This document shows, one piece after another, positions 46,468 to 57,060 of a DNA stretch of 64,000 nucleotides; the stretch's first letter is position 1; every line of letters starts with the position of its first letter. The translations under genes were made by a program, and so were the position numbers. Origin of the DNA: Eutreptiella sp. 'Long Island Sound 2002' (Eukaryota > Euglenozoa > Euglenophyceae > Eutreptiales > Eutreptiaceae); contig OZ038378.1 of NCBI GenBank assembly GCA_964036045.1, positions 142,700,933 to 142,764,932 on the forward strand, read 5' to 3'. A model generated the notes under the pieces. The model ran no database searches. It saw only the letters and a program-made list of their open reading frames with translations, and had not been told where the DNA came from.

Positions 46468-47252
46468 GTAAGAAAAAGTGCTTTTCCAATGCTTTGAGGC
46501 ATACTCTAGTTGTATTAGAGATGCACTGAGCATCCAGGCATTTCTATCTTAGTATTGGTCCCACCAAAAGTGGTGATAACACATTTTGACCTATGGAACC
46601 AAACACCCAATCAGGATATGGAGTGGACCCCTTAATCCCCTATCAATGTGAAGCAAATCATCTTTTCCTGAGTTGACTGAGAACTGACATATCCAGGGCA
46701 GAGCCTATGAATTTATCTATGTTTTTCCATGAATTCTTAGCTGTCCTAGTGGTATGCACCCTAGGGGGCTGGGCACCTCTTTTTGAGAGGTCCTGGGTTC
46801 AATTCCTGGTCAGCCTAGCTAAGTAGGAAGATCCCATGTGACATGGCAGTGACCTCATCGCCACATGCCCTGCCACCTCAGCACATATGGGACCCAAAAC
46901 AAAGAGTGCACATGTCCTGAGATGGCACTATGGAGATAGAGTGACCATGGGGCAGTTTTCCAACTCTTTTCCAAAACATTTCAGCTATCTTTGTGAATAT
47001 GCATTTCGATTTGACCTGAGTTGCAGTTTCTGTGAAGATCCTTTCATCTTTCACTGTTTACACTGCAGCCCTTCATGCTTTGATCCTGATTCTCTTCTCC
47101 TTGCATACCTCTGGCTTGGGGTATCCTGGATTGACTGTATTTCAGCAAACAAAAGCTTTTCATCTTCAAAAACAAGCAGCAGGAAACCCTACACCAGCAG
47201 CAAGCAGCAGGAGAGGCAAAAACACAGTGTTGAAACCACTATAAACCTTTCT
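46468..47252 (+). repeat. 5' LTR (785 bp)
   Basis: It is identical to 57061-57845 except for about three substitutions. It must hold the element's promoter and polyadenylation signals, though I see no clear TATA box; a CTATAAAC is only 10 bp from its end. It contains a tRNA-like segment (46740-46814) and an open frame starting at 46887 (117 codons within the LTR) that has no known domain. Confidence 0.95.
46740..46814 (+). other. tRNA-like segment with Pol III A/B-box motifs, 5' LTR
   Basis: GCTGTCC and GGTCAGC form a 7-bp acceptor-like stem with one mismatch. A TAGTGGTATGC A-box-like motif is followed by an ACCTC/GAGGT stem with the 7-nt loop TTTTTGA. A perfect B-box GGTTCAATTCC (46796-46806) follows. 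The D-arm region is about 10 nt too long and the variable loop is missing. It therefore cannot be a functional tRNA, but it may be a tRNA-derived promoter or insertion. Confidence 0.5.
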
Positions 47253-47264
47253 GGTAGCAAGAGG
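47252..47264 (+). promoter_or_regulatory. Primer binding site, initiator tRNA-Met type
   Basis: TGGTAGCAAGAGG begins at the last base of the 5' LTR. It matches the complement of the 3' end of eukaryotic initiator tRNA-Met (TGGTAGCAGAGG) with one extra A. This is the usual primer for Ty3/Gypsy reverse transcription. Confidence 0.75.
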
Positions 47265-47350
47265 CAGACTGTCTCTGCGCACCGGCAGCAACCCCGCGCC
47301 GTACATCCAGTGCGACGAGCAGTCACATTAAAGCAGAAGGGCGAACGAAG

Positions 47351-49864
47351 ATGGATACAAGGAAAGAGGACGCCGACGTGAAGACAGCGCCTGAGGCACC
47401 GGCAAGGCCAGCACCTGGTGAACCTGGACCTGGACCTCGCGCTGTACCTTCGGAGCCCTTACACGGGCCAGTGGAAGTGGCTGAGGACTTGTTGGATGGA
47501 CTCCAGACGGCCTTCAGGGCCCTCTCAGTCGAGGAGGTGGTCACTCAGACTGTGAAGAGGAAGAGAGAGAGCGAGAAGGATGCTGGAGACGAAGCAGACG
47601 AAGGAGAGGAACAAGGGCAAGACCTGACGAATGACCCTACCTTCGAAGGCGCACCAAGCGCTTCTGGCCTCCACGCATCACCCTCTCCTATAACCACCAC
47701 ACTCCCAATTCCAGACCCAGCCGCTGCAACATCCACTCCCATAACCAACCCGCCTATGGCAGAGGGCACAGGCTTTACTGGCATGCCTCCCTACCCCGCC
47801 TAAGGTATGGGCCCACCTACCACTACGCTCCCTGAGGCAACTACTGCCAGTGAGCCGGTGGCTTCCAGCTCTGCGCCGCGATGGTATGCGGCTGAATATC
47901 CCCATCCACTACCCGCTACTGGAACCTATGTGGATGTTCCTGGGTATGCACCTGGGTATGCAACCTTGAGTGGGTTGAGGAGAGGACCTGAGTCTCTTGG
48001 AGGCAGGAGTAGAGGATCGGGGAGATCCTCCAACAGGTCCCTGACGCGGTCGGAGATCAACGAGGTGCTCCAAGGAGCCACTTCAAAGATCGTGGGCGAC
48101 CTCACTCAAGAGATCCGAGAGAAACTGGAGCCCCTGATGATACCGCCCCAAGCGTCACCTACCACGGTGGGAATGTCACCCCACCGAGTACAGGCCAACC
48201 ACCTGGCGGCAGGGTTGACAAACACCCTGGGGAGCCTGACGAGCCGACCGATGCCGACTCCTGCAGCTATACCGAGAAGTCCTTTCGTACCGAGAACGGC
48301 CCAGCCGCCCTACAGCCACGTGACGAACTCTACGAGGGCCGAGCTGGACCGGCTGGGGCTGACAGCCTTGAGGGCAATGGTGGACGTGGAGCCTTATGGC
48401 TCTAGTGATCTAGGCGGAGACCCCTCCGATGATGAGCCGCCGTCGATGACTTCTGCTTCGCCCTCGGAGGACGATGACCCGGAGGACCCCGAGGACCCAA
48501 GGGGGAAGAAGAAGAAGAAGAAGAAGAAGAAGAAGACCCGGCGCCCTGAGGGACGCAGGTCTCAGGAGGCGAAGGCTATTGCCACCTCCAAGATCGTGGT
48601 GAACCTGCCTGAGTTCACAGGCAAGGACCTCAGCGAGTTCGCTGAGAATTTTGGCCGGTTTCTCCGATTGACCGGCCAAACCCACGCTAGTGGGCGAGTC
48701 AAGTGCGATCTGCTCCTGCAGTGCTGCAAGACCAAGTACCTGGAGAAGCAGGTCAGGCAGATCGTGACTAGCTCCGCCACCTTTGCCGATGTGTTGGTTG
48801 CCCTGGAGAGGCAGTACCCGACCTACAAAACCGACCTCTCCATCAGGGCCGAGATCCAGAACCTGCCCGTGCTGCCCAACAACCCCAAACCTGGCAGGGT
48901 CTCTGAGCTGTTGGCTGACCTGGATCACTGGGCTGGACGACTGACGCCCGGTTCCTACAGCAGCGACGACCGGCTGTTCTGGTTGGTGGCCAAGCTCCCT
49001 CGAGAGCTATGGGACGAGTGTTGTTCGACGGCGGAGCGCAAGGCTAGATCCCTCCGCTACGAGGATCTATGCGTGCTACTCCTGGAGCTGGCGCTGGAGA
49101 AGGAGAGCGACCAGCACTTGAACAACTACCGTCCGGGTGGTGGAGGTTCTGGAGGCCATGGCAAAGGGTACCAAGGTTCCCGACCTGGGCAGGGGACTAC
49201 CCCAAGACACGCCCACGCCCGTATCATGGAGAACGTTAAGGAGCTCTTCTGGTGTGATGCCAGGGACGAGCAGGGCCACCTGCAGCACGCCCCTGACTGC
49301 GAGCAGCGGAACTGCTTCGTAGTCCAGGGGAAGCAGCAGGAGAAGAACACCGGCGCCAAAGCGAAGCTGCCGGATCATTACAGGTGCACCATCACGTGTG
49401 CATTCTGCGGGAAGCGGAGGCACTACGAGGATGAGTGCTACCATAAGCAACGCCTATCGGCGAAGCTTAAGGGTGAAGATCCTGGCAAAGGCTCAGGCAA
49501 AGGTGGAGGCAAAGGCAAAGGCAACGACTCCGGCAAGGGCAAGTCGAAAGGACGTGGTCAAGGGCAAGACAAGGGTCAACGTGGACGAGGAGGAGGCGCT
49601 AACCGCCAGCCAGACAAGGACAACAAGAACAAGGACAAGAACAGAGGCAACCCCAACCCTAATCCAAGGGGTAACTCCGAGCCCTCTGGAGGGCAGTCTG
49701 GTCCCACCACACGCTCCCAAACGCAGGCCCAGCAAGAACAAGGAGCCAACCGTGAGCATGAAGGTGGTGATGACGGCAACGCTAAGAAGAGGAGCCGTTT
49801 CATGAGGTTGGCCCGCAAACTGCGGAACAAGGGGTTCGAGGTGACCTGTCCCGCGGAGTTCTGA
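47351..49864 (+). pseudogene. gag: Gag of the chromovirus, one in-frame stop
   Basis: Structural (capsid/nucleocapsid) protein. The ATG at 47351 opens a Pro/Ala-rich N-terminal part that meets TAA at 47801-47803. The same frame continues without a break from 47804 (next ATG 47807) to TGA at 49862-49864. The whole would be 837 codons; the intact part is 685. The capsid-like domain runs at about 48590-49120 (EFTGKDLSEFAENFGRFLRL onward). A ten-lysine run (48506-48537) precedes it. A CCHC zinc knuckle, CAFCGKRRHYEDEC, lies at 49397-49438. A Gly/Lys-rich RNA-binding tail follows. TAA differs from CAA by one base. Either the element is decayed or Gag starts at 47807. Confidence 0.9.
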
Positions 49865-50105
49865 CGGGGACGCTCTGGTGGCACCCAAGACCTGGTGTTT
49901 GGGTACGTATCCGACTAGGGAGACGCGAATACCTGGGGTTATTGGACACTGGCGCCACCATATCTATAGTGGCCAAGAACATTTTACCTTGTGGGAGCCT
50001 GAAGAACACCATGACCACCGCTGCTATACGCATGGGGGATGGACATGTGGTGCACAGCTGCAGGGACTGTGAAGTGGAGGTACCTATGGGCTCCCGGACG
50101 CCCAT
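49861..50105 (+). pseudogene. pol: Retropepsin (protease) start of Pol
   Basis: It lies in the -1 frame relative to gag, overlapping its end, so Pol is probably made by -1 frameshifting. It reads VWVRIRLGRREYLGLLDTGATISIVAKN. The DTGA motif at 49945-49956 holds the catalytic Asp of aspartic proteases. The matching C-terminal part (DFVLGTDFF) is found only in another frame from about 50100. A single small indel near 50095-50110 has therefore broken the protease in this copy. Confidence 0.88.
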
Positions 50106-50843
50106 CGGTTCTATGTTATGGACACTGAGGCCTTCGACTTTGTACTGGGGACTGACTTCTTCGTACAACACCCCCAGATACAATCCCTGACGCTGCAAGC
50201 GCCCTACCTCCTCTACGTGGACCGCGGCAGTGGCAGAGAGTCTGTGCCACTGGAGCAGTCGGAACATACCTCGAGTTACCTGAGGCTATCGAAGGAGGAG
50301 CCCTCGAACATGATGGCGGCCTCCAAAACTGAGGACTATCAACTATTGGGGGAAGTCCTAGACCAAGGTCTGAAGGAGTTGGGTTACTCTCGAGAAGACC
50401 TGAGTGTGGAGTTGTTCGCCAGCAACAAGCAGCATGTACTGGACCTTTACTGCAGCAAGGGGAAGAACTGCAGCTACAAATTTTACTGGCCCTCTTTCGG
50501 GATGGCCTACGGGAATCCCAGGTTCAGTGAACTGGGGAAGGTGCTGACCAAGGTGGCCTTGGAACGTTCCCGTATGGTCCTGTGTTCCCCCGATTGGGGA
50601 GCCCATGGGGGCAACGAATACTGGCGAAACCTCCTGGACAGGCTGACTATCAGCTCTGTTCGGTTACCTGATGAGGCCATCTACGTGCCTCTGGGTCGTA
50701 AGACGCCTATTGGGAAACCCGGATGGGGGAGTATGCTGAGCGTGGTGGACGGAGGTCTTACCTCCATCACCTGGGAGGATCTGGACCCGACTCTGGTCCA
50801 GGCTATACAACGAGAAAGCGACGGACTCGCCTTGGGTGACTAG
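50106..50843 (+). pseudogene. pol: Pol segment: protease end and DNA-methyltransferase-like domain
   Basis: It continues Pol after the frameshift. The first part (FDFVLGTDFFVQHP) completes the retropepsin fold. From about 50400 the frame reads VELFASNKQHVLDLYCSKG, then FGMAYGNPRFSELGKVLTK, then MVLCSPDWG. This order resembles the phage/Dam-like adenine-methyltransferase domains carried by some retroelements, where the central motif is NPPF or DPPY. Here it is NPRF, so activity is doubtful. TAG at 50841-50843 interrupts the frame. The methyltransferase assignment is a judgement from motif order and is unverified. Confidence 0.6.
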
Positions 50844-51740
50844 AAGGATCGCCTACGACCTCAAGACGCTGTTGAAACTACACCCGGAGGAGATGAGTAC
50901 GTCGTGACTGACACCAACGCCCCCAACTCTCCCTGTCATGTACCTGTTCCTGATGGAGTCTCTGAGTGTGGACTATCTGAGCTACCTAGCTCTATCCACT
51001 CAGATGACGGAACTGAGCACGACGCCTTCTTCGTGCAGACCTGTGTGGAGGAAGTGGAGAACGCCGAGTACGTCGCCCCACTGAAACCCCTACTCTCCAT
51101 GAGGGTGGAAGACCCCGTGGACGAGGAGCTGGACCCTTGATCCAGGCTAAGGGAGTATGTGGATTCCAAGAGGAAGTTGGTGGCGGAAAAGCTATGCTAC
51201 GCGAAGCCTACCCGCAGCTCATGGCCACTGAAGCAAGGACGCATGGGAGACCTATCCCAATTGAAGGAGGACCTCGAACAGAAGATCACCACCTGGCAAA
51301 GGGAGGTTAATCTCAAGCTTATGAAGAGCGTGTGGGGCGCCCATGTGAGGACCCCAGAGGAGGACGACCTCTCGGAGGAATGTGTATGTGAACCCCCTCG
51401 AGCGTGCCTATGTTGCCATCATCCACCGGAGATGGTTGAACAAGACCATCTATATGCCTACCAAGGGCTGAAGGACACTACCACGGGCGAAGAGTCGGTG
51501 GAGGACCACCTCCCGACGTCTATTACTCAGGGGGCAAGCAACTTACACTCTGACGAGGACATGGAGGACAAGATCAAGGTATTGGACCCGCGGGTACAGA
51601 AGCTTATAAGGACCTATCTGGAGGTGTTCGGAGAACTACCCCCTCCAGCCTCATGTGACAAGCTGGTACAGATGGACCTCAAGCTGAAACCCGAGTTCGT
51701 GGGTCACAAGATCTCGAGGAGACCCTATCCAGCTCCTTAA
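50844..51740 (+). pseudogene. pol: Pol linker and N-terminal part of reverse transcriptase
   Basis: Same frame as the flanking Pol segments. It is cut by TGA at 51138-51140 and ended by TAA at 51738-51740. The linker is acidic and has a Cys/His group (ECVCEPPRACLCCHH) near 51381-51424. The last part, LIRTYLEVFGELPPPASCDK to HKISRRPYPAP, is the usual lead-in to a Ty3/Gypsy RT. Reading resumes at 51741 with ELADEIERQIQESIDAGLV, so the stop lies inside the RT. Confidence 0.85.
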
Positions 51741-54700
51741 GAGCTGGCCGACGAGATTGAGCGACAGATACAAGAAAGTATCGACGCTGGCCTAGTCCTG
51801 GAGTACAAGGACCGGGACTACCCCCTACACTGCAGCCCCTGTTTCCTGGTGGCTAAACCTGGGTCTACAGCCAAACGGCTGGTAGTGGACTACGGAGAGC
51901 TGAACAAGAAAACGCTGAACCACTCAGGGTCCATTCCCAATATGGAGTCTACCCTGGAGAAGATAGCCTCCTGTCGCTACAAGACCAAAATGGACAAGAG
52001 GAGCGGATTCTGGCAAGTGGACCTGACGCCCAACGCACAGGAACTACTGGCCTTCATCACCCCTCAGGGGAGGGTGTTCAAGTGGAAGGTCATGCCGTTT
52101 GGCGTGGCTAACGCACCCGCTCTATTCCAAGAGCTGATGAACAAGATCTTGTCCATCCTACGAAGGAGACCTAAGGTGCAGGAGCTCATATCCCGTGGTG
52201 TCCAGATGGAGGCTCACATCGACGATGTATGCCTCGGGACCAATACCCAGGAGGATCACCTAATCCTCTTGGGTGAGTTCTTTGCGGTCTGCCAGGAGAA
52301 CCACACACGACTCAAGCTGGAGAAGTGTGAGTTCATGCAGGAGACCATGCAGTACCTGTGGTTTGATGTTGGCTATGGGTGGTGGACCCCAGCGGCCTCT
52401 AAGGCCAAACCCCTGATGGATGCCAAGGTACGACACGAAGACCCCAAGAAAGGACTTCATGATGTACGGAGTTTGATTGGGGCGTGCAACTTCTATCGCC
52501 GCCACATCAAAAAATTCACCTACACCAGCGCCGTTCTGACGGACTTGATCAAGAAGAGTACTACTTGGCGCTGGGGCCCACAAGAGCAACAAGCGTTTGA
52601 CGAGCTCAAGGACAAGGTAGCCAACGCTAAGTGCTTGGGCGTACCTAGGGCACAAGGGGAGATTATCCTGGTGACCGACGCCAGCAATGTGGGCGGTGGT
52701 GGAACGTTGTTCCAATGGCAAGCACTAGAGAAGGAGGAGTTCGACTCGGCCATTTCCCAATGGGGGACGGAAGGTCTCAACCGAGATGGAACCCTCAAGC
52801 ACAGCTACCCTGACGACAAGTGGGTCCTAGTACCTCTGGGCCACTGGAACTGGAAGTGGAACCAGGCCAGGGGGAACTACTCCACCTATGAGCAGGAATT
52901 GCTCGCGGGTATGCTGGTGCTATCCTCACAAGCACGACTGTTGGGGAGTAACCCTGTGGTCTGGCTGTGCGACCAAGAACCGGTCCGCAGTTTCCAGAAG
53001 GGTCCCCCACCTGAGAAGGCCAAGCTACGGCGCTGGTGGACCTACCTCAGTCAACTACGGCTGACGGTACACCATATCCAGGGAGTGAGGAACGAGTGTG
53101 CCGACTACATCAGCCGCAACAACTTCGACGCCCTGATTGGTGCCCGGTCTGAAGCGCTGGCTAAGGAGGCGTTCAGCCGTATGGGCGTCCACTTGGACCT
53201 CAACATGACGATGATACGCCCCCTGGATGGACTCCAACAATCGGAGTACCTGAAGGAGTTTGGGGATATCTACAAGCGCCTGGGGAAAAGCCTTGAACCC
53301 CTCCTGGTCAACCAAGACCAGTGGAAGAGGGACAAGAGCTACCTCTGGCACGAGGACCGCATTGTGGTGCCTAGTGACAGAGTCCCAGCGCTGCTGAAGT
53401 GGACCCATGAGTCCAGCGGTCATGTGGGTGCTGACTGTACCCTGAGGCTGTTCAGGCAGTGGTTTCACACTACGTGGACTGACGACCAACTGCGGAAAAC
53501 CCTGCAGCTTATCGTGGACAAGTGCCCGTGCAGGTCCTGTAAACCAGGGGATATCAGGGACAGAGGTCTCTACTGGACCCTGCCCATCCCTCACTGTGCT
53601 AACAGTGTTCTATACGTGGACTACACGGAGATGCCAAAGTTCGGGGGCTATGACTTCGCCCTCGTGGTAACCTGTGGGTTGACCAGGTTTTCCAGGGTGT
53701 TCCCATGTACCAAGCACATTACCGGGGAGGAGACTATCAAGATACTCCTGGAGGAGTGGTTTTGTGTCCATGGGGCGCCCAAGGAGATCAACTCCGATGA
53801 GGACGTACGAGTACGCTCAGATACCGGTTGGTACAAGAGGGTCCTGAGATCCCTCAATGTCCAGGTGTCTACGGGGATTCCCTACTGGCACACGAGCAAC
53901 CCCCTATGTGAGCGACAGATCCGTGTCCTGAAGGAGAATGTACGGATATGGTGCAAAACTGAACGCACCAGAGACTGGGTGAGACTACTCCCCGTCATAT
54001 CCTTGATGATGAACTCCCAAGAGAGTTCAGCTACTGGCTACTCGCCCCATGAGCTATTTCTAGGGCGCCCGGCATGGTTCCTACATGCCCCCTATCCAGA
54101 GGACACCCATTCTTCTGTGGGTGAATGGGTCCAAGAGCAACAAGCGAAGGTGGACAAGGCCAAGGCTATGCTCCAGAGAGTGAGGGAGCGTCAGTGGAAC
54201 AAGAAGAACAAGCACCGAGTACCGGCCACCTACCAAGAGGGGGACTGGGTGCTGGTGCACCACAGTCGACTACCCGCCTGGCAACGCTCTACCAGCGATG
54301 ACCCATACTTCGGGCCGTACAAGATTCTATCAGTGGATGGACACCGTATCACCGTGCGGTGTTCTCCCCGTCTAGGGGGGACCCTGGTGTGCGCTGCTCA
54401 ACACCTGAAGCGCTACTATGATCCTGAAGACCTCTGTGGGGAGGAGCCGGAGCTGAACGACGAGGAAATCGCCGCTCTGGACCTACAAGGGGCTGCCAGC
54501 CCTATGGAAGTTGAAGGTGAACTCCCCGACATGAACGCCGAGGAGATGGCTAAGGAGGGCTTCTACCTGGTGAAGTCTGTCCTACGCCACCGCTATCGCC
54601 AGGGTTGGCGCTTCCTCACCCTCTGGGAAGGGTTTGGAGTCGAAGAGGCCACCTGGGAGCCCTTCTCTGCGTTTGTTCTACCTGAGGGACGCCTAAACTC

Positions 54701-54791
54701 GGTTCTGGTGGACTACTTGTCCCAGAACAGCCTTGGTGAGTTGCTGAGGCTCGCTGAGACGCTTGCCTCCAAGACTAAAGCTAGGGACTGA
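51741..54791 (+). pseudogene. pol: Pol: RT, RNase H, integrase, chromodomain
   Basis: About 1016 open codons to TGA at 54789-54791. RT covers about 51741-52390, with MDKRSGFWQVDL, MPFGVANAPALFQELMNKIL and the active-site box. That box is HIDD (52215-52226) instead of the usual YIDD. RNase H follows with VTDAS (Asp at 52677), YEQELLA and WLCDQEP. Integrase has an H-x3-H...CPCRSC zinc domain (about 53405-53540) and DDE residues: Asp at 53619, Asp at 53796 and Glu at 53910. The C-terminal chromodomain (54561-54720) reads FYLVKSVLRHRYRQGWRF, then LWEGFGVEEATWEP. Chromodomains guide integration to particular chromatin in this group. The segment has no internal stop, but it lacks its own start because of the TAA upstream. 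Confidence 0.95.
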
Positions 54792-57050
54792 ACCTTACCC
54801 TTACCTGCCAAAGCGTATCTGTGAGTGTGCTATTCCTAAGGTCCTGAGAGCAAGCCGCAGAAGTGGTGTCGTAATCATACCCAAGTCTGCACGCTTGCTA
54901 AACCTGGAGGGTTGGCTTATTGATGCCACGGGGTACGCCCCGGGTCTCCCCTCCCCTAAGGGCCCAATTTCTGTGCTGGCGCAAAACCTTTCGGGAATAC
55001 CCAGCGTACTAATCTAGGTATTGTTTTCCCTACCTATCTGTCTACTACAGGGAGGGGTGGCCAAAAGCTATGAAGGCATGAAAACGCCGTTTTGCTAAGT
55101 GGCCAAAACACTGACCTAACCACTGCCACAGCCCACCAACCCTGCTAAAATTGCAGGAAACGGGTGGGACGGTGACACACGCACTACAGGTCCTACACAC
55201 CCTACAGTGGCACCATCCTGGTGGGCGAGCGCTGCTGCAACTGGCTCAAGCCCCCACTCAGGACTACCACTCCTACACGCACACTCTACTTGGTGTTGTT
55301 GAAGAACATGTCGCGGGTCCTAGCGACCCTCCTGTGAAGAAGACAAGAGAACACAGCGCTGCTAAGCAACTGTGGCCTAACAGGGGACGCCACAACGCGT
55401 TTCCCCTGCTAGGGCTTGGAGGGAAGAGGTGCTCTTTTTGCGTGCACGGCGCAGATGTCGATGAAGTCGGACTCCCTGCTCTGCCACAGGCAGAGGCGGA
55501 GTTACTTGTTTGTGTGATCTGCGCCCTTGTTTAGCAGGGCATAAAAAAATGGTATGCTGCTGCACCAATCACCCTACCTGCCCACCTGTAAAGCAAAGGC
55601 AAATGAAGGGGTGTTTGCGGCGGAGGAACCAAGCCACACTCCACGTATTATACGCTTCTCAGTGTGACCTATAATACACTGTCCGCAAACACGCTGAAGG
55701 ATCAGCTCCCCTGTCAAGCAGGCAAGCGTTAAGGGACTCCTCAGGTTCTCTTAAAGAACGTACCGAGGAGCCCCTGGGTAGCCTAAACAAGGTTTACCGT
55801 GCGCACCTCGCGTGGCCTACCCTTTAATGCGTGTGTGAATGCACGAGCATGCACGACTGTGTGGGGCAAACCTGCCCATCTTAACCGCAATCAGGTACTC
55901 CATCAGGGGGTGGCCTCACCTGGGCGTACCTACCTTACCTACCGCTGGAGAGTGAAGCAAGGTGAGGAGAAAAACGGGGCGCAAGCGAAGAACGTCGCTA
56001 TGCACTTGTGTGTATGTCTAATCACCCGGATCTGACCTCTAATCATCTGCAATCTTTCTAATCAATCCCTCTATCGCGTTCTATCGTTGTTAGCGCTGCT
56101 ACAAGACTCGTTCACGGAGACACGAGACGAGCAATGTGTATGCGGCATACGAGACGAGCATACCTGTAGTTTATACCTGATTCATTGAAGTCTTTTCGTT
56201 GATTTTCGAATTATTGAATTTTTGATACTTCTATTAGTGTGGGTGGAATCTGTATGTTTATTTATTAATGTGTGTCTCGTCATTTTCAATACTACGTGAG
56301 ACATACGTTTATAATTCCATTATTTCTACATTTTCCGGCGCTTCGCTAGGAGCCGCTCCTGCGCGCCGCCATTTTATGCGTAGGAATTTCTGGATTTAAA
56401 AAATCTAGAGATGACTATAGTTTTTATAAAAATGTGCTTCTGATGCACAATTGGATTCTGCTCAGGTGTGTTGTCTTAGAAAAATTCTAGGCCGTCATTT
56501 GACGGATTTTGGTGTCGTCGCTTCGTTTTTGCGTGGATTCGTCCATAATTCTCCCATTCCTGCCTCTGCAGATACCCACGCGCAGCCTCGCTGAGTAGGC
56601 CGTGTTCGGGCCGAAACGCAGCAGCCTGGAGAGACTGAGCAGAACCCAAGACCCCACCAAGGGGCAATTTAATTTTTTTACGACTCCCTTCGCCCTAAGA
56701 CAGGTCACAGGTCGCCAGCAGGTTTACGAGAACCCATGCGAGTGTGTATATTGTGTCTTGCGTTGGGTTTGTGTCGCGCTGCGTCTTGGAGGGAGGGATG
56801 CACATGCACTTGTTTTGGCATGCTCCCAAACTAACCCAACCAAGCCACAGGAGCCCCGGCAGCGCCATGAGCACTGAGTCTTCTGTAGGAAATGTTACAA
56901 ACAGAGCAGCAAAAGAGCGCCAGCCATGGTGAGCGCCCATTTTTCTGTGTGAGGGAAACTATAGGTATTTTAAAGTAGATGTGGAAACCAAGGAAAGGCC
57001 AAGAAAGAATCCCTTTTTCCTAAAATGCGACAGTGGTGGCAACCACAGCA
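54792..57050 (+). other. Long 3' non-coding part of the retroelement
   Basis: 2.26 kb between the Pol stop and the polypurine tract. A 127-codon frame at 55151-55534 ends KRCSFCVHGADVDEVGLP and onward to CVICALV. It has two Cys pairs but no family I know. The rest is non-coding by eye. Such a long 3' region can hold an extra gene, but I cannot show one. Confidence 0.6.
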
Positions 57051-57060
57051 CAAGGGGGGA
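57051..57060 (+). promoter_or_regulatory. Polypurine tract
   Basis: CAAGGGGGGA immediately precedes the 3' LTR. A purine run here primes plus-strand DNA synthesis in LTR retroelements. Confidence 0.85.

Noticed and set aside
46740-46814. A functional tRNA-Lys(UUU) gene in the LTR
   Set aside because: The D-arm region is too long and the variable loop is absent, so it is at most tRNA-derived.
50841-51740. Stop-codon reassignment or programmed readthrough explaining the pol stops
   Set aside because: Three different stop codons interrupt one frame, and STE24 ends at a normal TGA in this DNA; decay is simpler.
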